DNA of 26,520 bases from CAYGUK01 sp964352985. GTDB taxonomy: Bacteria > Pseudomonadota > Gammaproteobacteria > JAHCLG01. How positions within the stretch are numbered: the stretch's first letter is position 1; each line of letters opens with the position of its first letter. The stretch spans positions 1 to 26,520 of the forward strand of contig CAYGUK010000052.1 of the NCBI GenBank assembly GCA_964352985.1. The letters run 5' to 3'. This document shows positions 22,301-26,520 of this stretch, in pieces. A program made the position numbers and the translations under genes. The notes beneath the pieces were generated by a model. That model worked only from the letters and a program-made list of their open reading frames with translations. It was not told where the DNA came from and did no database searches.

Positions 22301-24184
22301 TCTAAAAAACTCAAATTAGTTGCCGCATTTAATCATCTCCATATATTTGTTGATCCTAATCCCGATCCTAAAACGAGTTTTGAAGAACGTAAAAGATTGT
22401 TCGCATTACCTCGTTCAAGTTGGGAAGATTACAATTCAGAATTAATTTCACAAGGTGGCGGTGTATTTCGACGCACGGCTAAATATATACAAGTCACTGA
22501 AGAAATGCGTGTGGCATTGGATATAAAAAGCGATTATGTCACACCAAACGATATGATCAGACATATTTTACGCGCACGTGTCGATTTATTATGGAATGGT
22601 GGGATTGGAACTTATGTTAAAGGAAGCGGCGAAAGACATATAGATGTTGGCGATAGAGCTAATGATGGTATTCGGATTAATGGCAATGAATTGCGTTGTA
22701 AAATTGTGGGTGAAGGTGGAAATTTAGGTTTAACTCAACTTGGTCGAGTCGAATATTCATTAAATGATGGTATTTGCTTTACCGACTTTATTGATAATTC
22801 AGGTGGTGTTGATTGTTCTGACCGTGAAGTAAATATCAAAATTTTATTAAATACCATTGTTGAAAATGGTGACTTAACAGAAAAACAACGAAATAAATTA
22901 TTATCTGAAATGACAGAAGAAGTTGCAGAATTAGTCCTTCAAGATAATTATCACCAAACACTCGCTTTATCCAGAGCGGCATTACAAGCTGAACGCAATA
23001 TTGATCTTTACGCGAATTATATTGATGAGTTAGAAGAGCGTGGTCAAATTGACCGTGAATTAGTATTTTTACCTGATGCCAAAGAACTGGGTACCAGAAA
23101 AGCTAATGGTAAAGGATTAACACGTCCTGAACTGGCTGTATTACTAGCTTATAGTAAAAATATTTTAAAACAACAACTCATTGATTCCGATGTTCCTGAA
23201 GATGAAAATTTAATAAATATGTTGCAACAAGCATTCCCTCAGCCACTACGAGAAAAATTTTCGGAGCAAATGTTATCACATAGTTTGAAGCGTGAAATTA
23301 TTGCCACTCAAATTGGTAATATCATGCTAAATGAAATGGGACTAACTTTTGTAAAACGCATGCAATTAGAAACGGGGGCTAATCTAGCTTCGATTGTACG
23401 TGCTTATGTTTCAGCTCGTCGCATATTTAAATATCGTGATTTATACAATCAAATTATTTCACTTGATTCCGTTCTTGATGCAAACTTCCAAGCTGAAATG
23501 TTTTTGTCTTACAATAAATTAATACGCCGTTCCACGAGATGGATATTACGAAATCGTCGAAATAAAATTGATATTTCAGAATGTGTCGATTATTTTTCAA
23601 CGGGTATTGTCGAACTTAAAATTTCGCTACAACAATTACTCTGTGGTGCGGCAAAAGAAAGTTATGAACTAGCACTCGAACGCATTAGTGATAAAAAAAT
23701 TCCTGACTCAATTAAAATTGATATTGCTAGCAGTGCTGTATTGTATTCTGCATTTGATATTATTGAAGGTGCGAACACTCGTGGCTTTAGTATAAAAGAG
23801 TTTGCGAGTGCCTATTATCATATTGGCAATTTTTTACATTTGGATTGGTTACGGTTACAAATAAATGAATTAAAAGTTTCTAATCGTTGGGAGGCTTTAG
23901 CCCGTTCTGATTATCGTGATGATATCGACTCTTTACAGCGAACATTAACGACAGGTGTCTTATTCCATCAAACAACAAAACAAATTACGCTTAAACAGAT
24001 TGAAGATTGGTATCAAGAACATCAGCCTATAGTTGATCGTTGGCAATCAATTATTGAAAAAATTCGAAGTGATAATATCGATTACACAATGTTGTATATT
24101 GTAATAAGAGAGTTATTTGATATTGCAATAACGTCAGTCGAGCACTTTGATGATTATATAAAAAATAATAGTCCAACTGAGTAA
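19304..24184 (+). CDS. gdhB: NAD-specific glutamate dehydrogenase, large 180-kDa type
   Basis: This enzyme deaminates glutamate to 2-oxoglutarate with NAD, feeding amino-acid carbon into the TCA cycle. At 1626 residues it has the normal size of the large type, in which a long N-terminal regulatory region (about 1-690, with ACT-like folds) precedes the dehydrogenase core. In the core, NVARGGIRWSDRREDFRTEI is followed by VPQGAKGGF with Lys850 as a likely catalytic or substrate-binding residue. The NAD-binding fold shows VGIGDMSGDVFGNG near residues 981-995, and the C-terminal extension is complete. The ATG at 19304 is chosen over a TTG at 19280 because AGG lies about 10 bases upstream and the longer form adds only 8 residues. 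A clear promoter with an operator-like repeat lies upstream. Confidence 0.96.
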   Translation: METILADSKSEILAIIIDMVNKKLPEQKAHLVAEFAKQFYGTVASEDLETYNTMDLYGSLLSFWQFLFEREPNHIKTRIYNPHHEQHGWQSTHTIVEISCKDMPFLVDSTIMEITRQGFNTHFIIHMGGILVKRNHQNEVTEILPNTNRSEKMLYEAVIHVEIDRQTDPTVLKELQEGIERVLADVNAAVDDWHEMKAKMRECLTELDDCKVPLEREDVNEAKDFLRWLSMDHFTFLACRDYEVTGTGNDRKLKLIPGTGLGVLRDESKSRASRTIADMPLEARKQILSQQILIIAKTNTISTIHRPVYTDYIGVKRFDKNGNFIGERRFIGLYTSAAYNTSPKYIPFLRRKVTKVMLMSGLLPTGHAAKALLNILETLPRDDLFQSNVNELYELGLGIYHLQERRRIRLFVRKDIYGRFFSCLVYVPRDRFSTDLREAMQKILLNAFKGNDISYETQFTDSLLARIHFEVRVNSKDNTDYNIKHIERELIEVGRTWQDDLHATLIEHFGEEKGNALTYKYEKAFSASYREAFMPRNAVYDIKHIQTLTDDMPISMSFYRLPDEENGIIHFKIFHLHDNLTLSEALPIFENLGLRVLGERPHKIIFRDHQVVWINDFSVIHDQGLELDVDALRDIFQEAFAAVWFGQAESDGFNRLVLSARLTWREVTVIRAYTKYLRQIGFTFSQNYIEEALAENPILTSHLIELFKLFFTKSPNLNHKTQSQQLIEDILKGLDDVVNLDEDRIIRRFLDIIQATYRTNFFQLDKSGQMKEYISFKISSAKIPDIPVPVPMFEIFVYSPRFEGVHLRMANVARGGIRWSDRREDFRTEILGLMKAQQVKNAVIVPQGAKGGFIPKLLPTEGSREELMEEVIECYQNFIRGLLDITDNIRGGEIIKPESVVCYDDDDPYLVVAADKGTATFSDIANQIAKEYDFWLGDAFASGGCTGYDHKKMGITARGAWESVKRHFREIGRNTDKDEFTVVGIGDMSGDVFGNGTLLSKKLKLVAAFNHLHIFVDPNPDPKTSFEERKRLFALPRSSWEDYNSELISQGGGVFRRTAKYIQVTEEMRVALDIKSDYVTPNDMIRHILRARVDLLWNGGIGTYVKGSGERHIDVGDRANDGIRINGNELRCKIVGEGGNLGLTQLGRVEYSLNDGICFTDFIDNSGGVDCSDREVNIKILLNTIVENGDLTEKQRNKLLSEMTEEVAELVLQDNYHQTLALSRAALQAERNIDLYANYIDELEERGQIDRELVFLPDAKELGTRKANGKGLTRPELAVLLAYSKNILKQQLIDSDVPEDENLINMLQQAFPQPLREKFSEQMLSHSLKREIIATQIGNIMLNEMGLTFVKRMQLETGANLASIVRAYVSARRIFKYRDLYNQIISLDSVLDANFQAEMFLSYNKLIRRSTRWILRNRRNKIDISECVDYFSTGIVELKISLQQLLCGAAKESYELALERISDKKIPDSIKIDIASSAVLYSAFDIIEGANTRGFSIKEFASAYYHIGNFLHLDWLRLQINELKVSNRWEALARSDYRDDIDSLQRTLTTGVLFHQTTKQITLKQIEDWYQEHQPIVDRWQSIIEKIRSDNIDYTMLYIVIRELFDIAITSVEHFDDYIKNNSPTE

Positions 24185-25702
24185 GTGGTGAAAGCAGAGA
24201 AAATAACACCAATCCTTGTACTGGGGTTATTAAGCGTTTATTTTATGTTAAGCGTGATTTTCCCTGTCTCACAAATTTTTTTTAAAGGTTATAATCCATA
24301 TGATATTAAGCGAATTTGCCAGCTTAGTTTAGTAATCATTTTTGCATTGAATTTAATTATAAATTCTCACTTAAGAAAAAATAGTATCGTCATTTTTTCT
24401 GTTATGCCTAAATGGATTAAATTTTCACTAATTTTGTTATCTTGTTTGTTAATAGCCTCAGCAATAAACAGCCCAAAACCCATGTGGGCTTTTATTGAAT
24501 TAAGTCTTTATTTTGGCTTATTTTTATTTTTTATCACGATTGTTTCGTGCTATTTAATTGCGCCTGAATTAACTCGACAGGCCATTTTATGGTTACTTGT
24601 CGTTATTGGTTTTTTTTACATGATTTATTTTTATGGGATCTACGTGAATGAATTAGTAGAAAATAAAGGACAATTACTACAGTATTTTCCTGGCTTTACT
24701 AATTTGAGATTTTTCATGCATTTTCAAATTTGGACTTTACCCTTATTGTTGTATCAAGCATTAACTCTACAAAAAAAAATCATAAGATTTATTTTATATA
24801 TTTTATTATGTTTTTGGTGGGTTCTTACCATTATCAATGGTGCTAAAGGTGTTTGGTTATTTTATGGTTTGACAATGGTTTGCTTTACTCTAACGTTTTG
24901 TCGGCCATTTCTTAAAATATTGATTCATCATTGTATTATTATTGCAATCTCATGCTTACTTGTTTATGGACTATTCTATAGTGTGCCTAATTTATTAAGT
25001 TTTAAACAAAGTCAGGCTACAGTATTAGACAATACGGAATCTTTACCTTTTGGACAAAGTAACACTCAAACAACTTTACTACCTCAAAATAATATTCTAA
25101 AGAATAATACATTTAGTATTAATGATAGTGTCAATGCAAGAATTGCAATGATAAAAATTGCTTGGCGATTAGCTCTTTCTCACCCTATATTGGGCATTGG
25201 CCCAATGCATTATGCCTTTTATAAAAATAGTTTTGCGGCTAATCCTCATAATTATATCATGCAATGGTTTGCTGAATTTGGATTTTTATCAACGATAATT
25301 ATCGGCATCATTCTCAGTTACTTGATGTATAAGGTTATAAAATATTGTTTCTTAAATAACACCACCAACAAAATGTTTTGTTTATATTTAGCATTATCAT
25401 TGTTTGCAGGTTTTGGTTATGGATTGGTTACTAGCATGGTGGTGAGCCCACTTGGCCAAACAATGATGGTATTAATTGGTGCACTGTTTGCAGGAGAATT
25501 TTTATCTAATAGACCTATAATAAAGGGAAATTTAGTTAATATATTAATTATCTTGATATCTGTTATGGTGATTATTATTTTATTAAGCACCATCCTTAAC
25601 CAATTACCCCATCTTGAGCAACATGAAATTCAATGGCTTATCCAACAAAAACATAATGTGATGTTTAATCCTCGGTTTTGGTATCAAGGCTGGATTACCT
25701 AA
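24185..25702 (+). CDS. O-antigen ligase/polymerase-type membrane protein (Wzy_C family)
   Basis: This 505-residue inner-membrane protein has about a dozen hydrophobic segments and a large periplasmic loop at about residues 275-350. The family signature begins near residue 318: ARIAMIKIAWRLALSHPILG, then IGPMHYAFYKNSFAANPHNY, then IMQWFAEFG. This matches the catalytic loop of WaaL ligases and Wzy polymerases, including the G-x-G-P-x-x-Y and P-H-N-x-x-x-x-x-x-x-E-x-G patterns. Such proteins join O-antigen or other glycans to lipid A core, or glycosylate pilins. The start is GTG (24185 or 24188), the first directly after the gdhB stop with no ribosome site, so expression depends on translation of gdhB. 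Ligase, polymerase and pilin-glycosylase roles cannot be separated here. Confidence 0.85.
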   Translation: MVKAEKITPILVLGLLSVYFMLSVIFPVSQIFFKGYNPYDIKRICQLSLVIIFALNLIINSHLRKNSIVIFSVMPKWIKFSLILLSCLLIASAINSPKPMWAFIELSLYFGLFLFFITIVSCYLIAPELTRQAILWLLVVIGFFYMIYFYGIYVNELVENKGQLLQYFPGFTNLRFFMHFQIWTLPLLLYQALTLQKKIIRFILYILLCFWWVLTIINGAKGVWLFYGLTMVCFTLTFCRPFLKILIHHCIIIAISCLLVYGLFYSVPNLLSFKQSQATVLDNTESLPFGQSNTQTTLLPQNNILKNNTFSINDSVNARIAMIKIAWRLALSHPILGIGPMHYAFYKNSFAANPHNYIMQWFAEFGFLSTIIIGIILSYLMYKVIKYCFLNNTTNKMFCLYLALSLFAGFGYGLVTSMVVSPLGQTMMVLIGALFAGEFLSNRPIIKGNLVNILIILISVMVIIILLSTILNQLPHLEQHEIQWLIQQKHNVMFNPRFWYQGWIT

Positions 25703-25805
25703 TAAATGTGTTTACCTGGTCATTTAAAAAAGAAATAAAGGCGATTAATTACCGCAAAATTCATGGGTATTTATTTCATATTAGCACTGTAAAATAGCCA
25801 TAATT

Positions 25806-25811
25806 TATAAT
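25806..25811 (+). promoter_or_regulatory. Probable -10 box of the secreted-protein gene
   Basis: TATAAT lies 71 bases before the ATG at 25882. The best -35 candidate, TTAGCA (25781-25786), is 19 bases away, so the promoter is tentative. Confidence 0.35.
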
Positions 25812-25881
25812 GACTGTTAAATTATAAAAAACCTAACAAAATATTCATGATCAATTACATATATTTCCATGGAGCTATCTG

Positions 25882-26337
25882 ATGAAAAAAATAATTCTTT
25901 CTGTCCTCATTGCCGCGGGATCCTTAGGCGTAGCATATGCTGCATCTAATACGATTCAAATTGACCCTGCGTGTTCTGTTGCAAGTGGGTATTCAAATTG
26001 TGTCAATGTTAATATTAATAGTGGGCTTGGTTTTTTAGCTCAATTAACACCAGCGCAATCTGACACAGGTGATTTTACTTTTGATCAAGGTGATAAAATT
26101 GCAGGGGATGGTAGTCCATATCACTTTACGTTTAATTATAATATTCCCAAAGATGATGCGACACAAAGCACCTTGACTGTTAAAGATCTCGCGCCAAAAA
26201 CTGCTGATTACTGTAATTATTACTTTCATGTAAATAGCATGGGACAAATATCAGTAGTCGGTGTTCCTGGTCAACATATTAAATGTCAAAGTGTCGACAC
26301 CACAGATTTACATATCGCAACAACAAACTCTGGTTGA
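25882..26337 (+). CDS. Small secreted protein with four cysteines, function unknown
   Basis: I do not recognise this protein. It has a clean Sec signal peptide: two Lys, a hydrophobic core (IILSVLIAAGSLGV), and a cleavage site after AYA at residue 20. The mature part of about 131 residues is rich in Thr, Asp, Asn and Ser with alternating beta-like pattern and little helix. Four cysteines (31, 40, 111 and 135) could form two disulfides in the periplasm or outside the cell. GGAG lies 8 bases before the ATG, and a strong terminator follows, so it is a separate unit. It could be a small beta-sandwich protein such as a pilin-like or adhesin-like subunit, but no family motif supports this. Confidence 0.8.
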   Translation: MKKIILSVLIAAGSLGVAYAASNTIQIDPACSVASGYSNCVNVNINSGLGFLAQLTPAQSDTGDFTFDQGDKIAGDGSPYHFTFNYNIPKDDATQSTLTVKDLAPKTADYCNYYFHVNSMGQISVVGVPGQHIKCQSVDTTDLHIATTNSG

Positions 26338-26386
26338 TCTAGAATAGTTGTTTTAAATTGCTGTAACTAAGCAGCAAAAAAAATTA

Positions 26387-26430
26387 AAAATCATGTCTTA
26401 TTTATTTTAAGACATGATTTTTTTTTTGCA
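26387..26430 (+). terminator. Rho-independent terminator of the secreted-protein gene
   Basis: Perfect 14-bp arms AAAATCATGTCTTA (26387-26400) and TAAGACATGATTTT (26408-26421) enclose a 7-base loop and are followed by a run of Ts. The A-rich left flank makes it potentially active in both directions. Confidence 0.92.
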
Positions 26431-26454
26431 TTAAAACAAAGAAAATTTGTAACT

Positions 26455-26474
26455 ATTCAGCATAAATGCTGAAT
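26455..26474. repeat. Inverted repeat near the right edge
   Basis: ATTCAGCAT (26455-26463) and ATGCTGAAT (26466-26474) are perfect 9-bp arms around AA. The following bases to the window end open a frame from an ATG at 26481 and may belong to a new gene or mobile element, but too little is visible to say. Confidence 0.45.
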
Positions 26475-26520
26475 AAATGAAATGGACCCACCCACTTTAA
26501 AACGGCTTCGTAATGAGCCA

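Noticed and set aside
1..26520. CRISPR array or phage defence island
   Set aside because: No regularly spaced direct repeats, Cas-like proteins, restriction enzymes or phage structural genes are seen; the only defence-like unit is the Doc-type pair.

Overview
The window is about 65% A+T and reads as a draft-genome scaffold (one 10-N gap) from a gammaproteobacterium. The evidence is the order thrS-infC-rpmI-rplT-pheS-pheT, then ihfA, a MerR-type gene and tRNA-Pro, together with divergent aspC-type/uvrB genes and a 180-kDa-type NAD glutamate dehydrogenase. The A+T richness, the orphan LuxR-type regulator and the family content fit the Legionellales/Coxiella side of the class. That lineage call is an inference from gene content, not a measured placement.

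Layout. 1-1740 is mobile DNA: the C-terminal part of an IS66 TnpC transposase on +, IS66 TnpB and TnpA on -, and a fragment resembling the tail of an IS630-type transposase. 1762-2434 is a toxin-antitoxin pair on - (AbrB/MazE-type antitoxin, Doc/Fic-type toxin) with a promoter overlapped by an 18-bp palindrome. The toxin has Asn where the catalytic His of Doc is expected. 2575-2704 is tRNA-Asn with its promoter. 2713-5991 is the divergent pair of a class I aminotransferase and uvrB. 6090-7055 is a PAP2-type membrane phosphatase or transferase. 7094-7636 is an unrecognised alanine-rich protein on -. 7637-8168 is a gene-free A+T-rich stretch. 8169-8243 is tRNA-Val. 8609-10333 holds an unrecognised small protein and a Bcr/CflA-type MFS exporter.

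10631-17124 is the translation block: ThrRS, IF-3 with an AUC start, ribosomal proteins L35 and L20, and both PheRS subunits. The PheT gene contains the assembly gap. A LuxR-type regulator with its own promoter lies between pheT and ihfA, which are usually adjacent. ihfA overlaps a MerR-type gene, followed by an opposing tRNA-Pro that does not encode CCA. gdhB (19304-24184) has a clear promoter with an overlapping inverted repeat and abuts an O-antigen ligase/polymerase-type gene. The last gene is a small secreted four-cysteine protein with a strong terminator.

Most of the window is housekeeping. The parts most worth checking are the His-to-Asn toxin and its operator, the IS66 element with convergent genes, the LuxR-type insertion, the putative gdhB operator, the thrS leader, and the three unrecognised proteins. 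I see no CRISPR array, no prophage and no obviously new multi-gene defence system.
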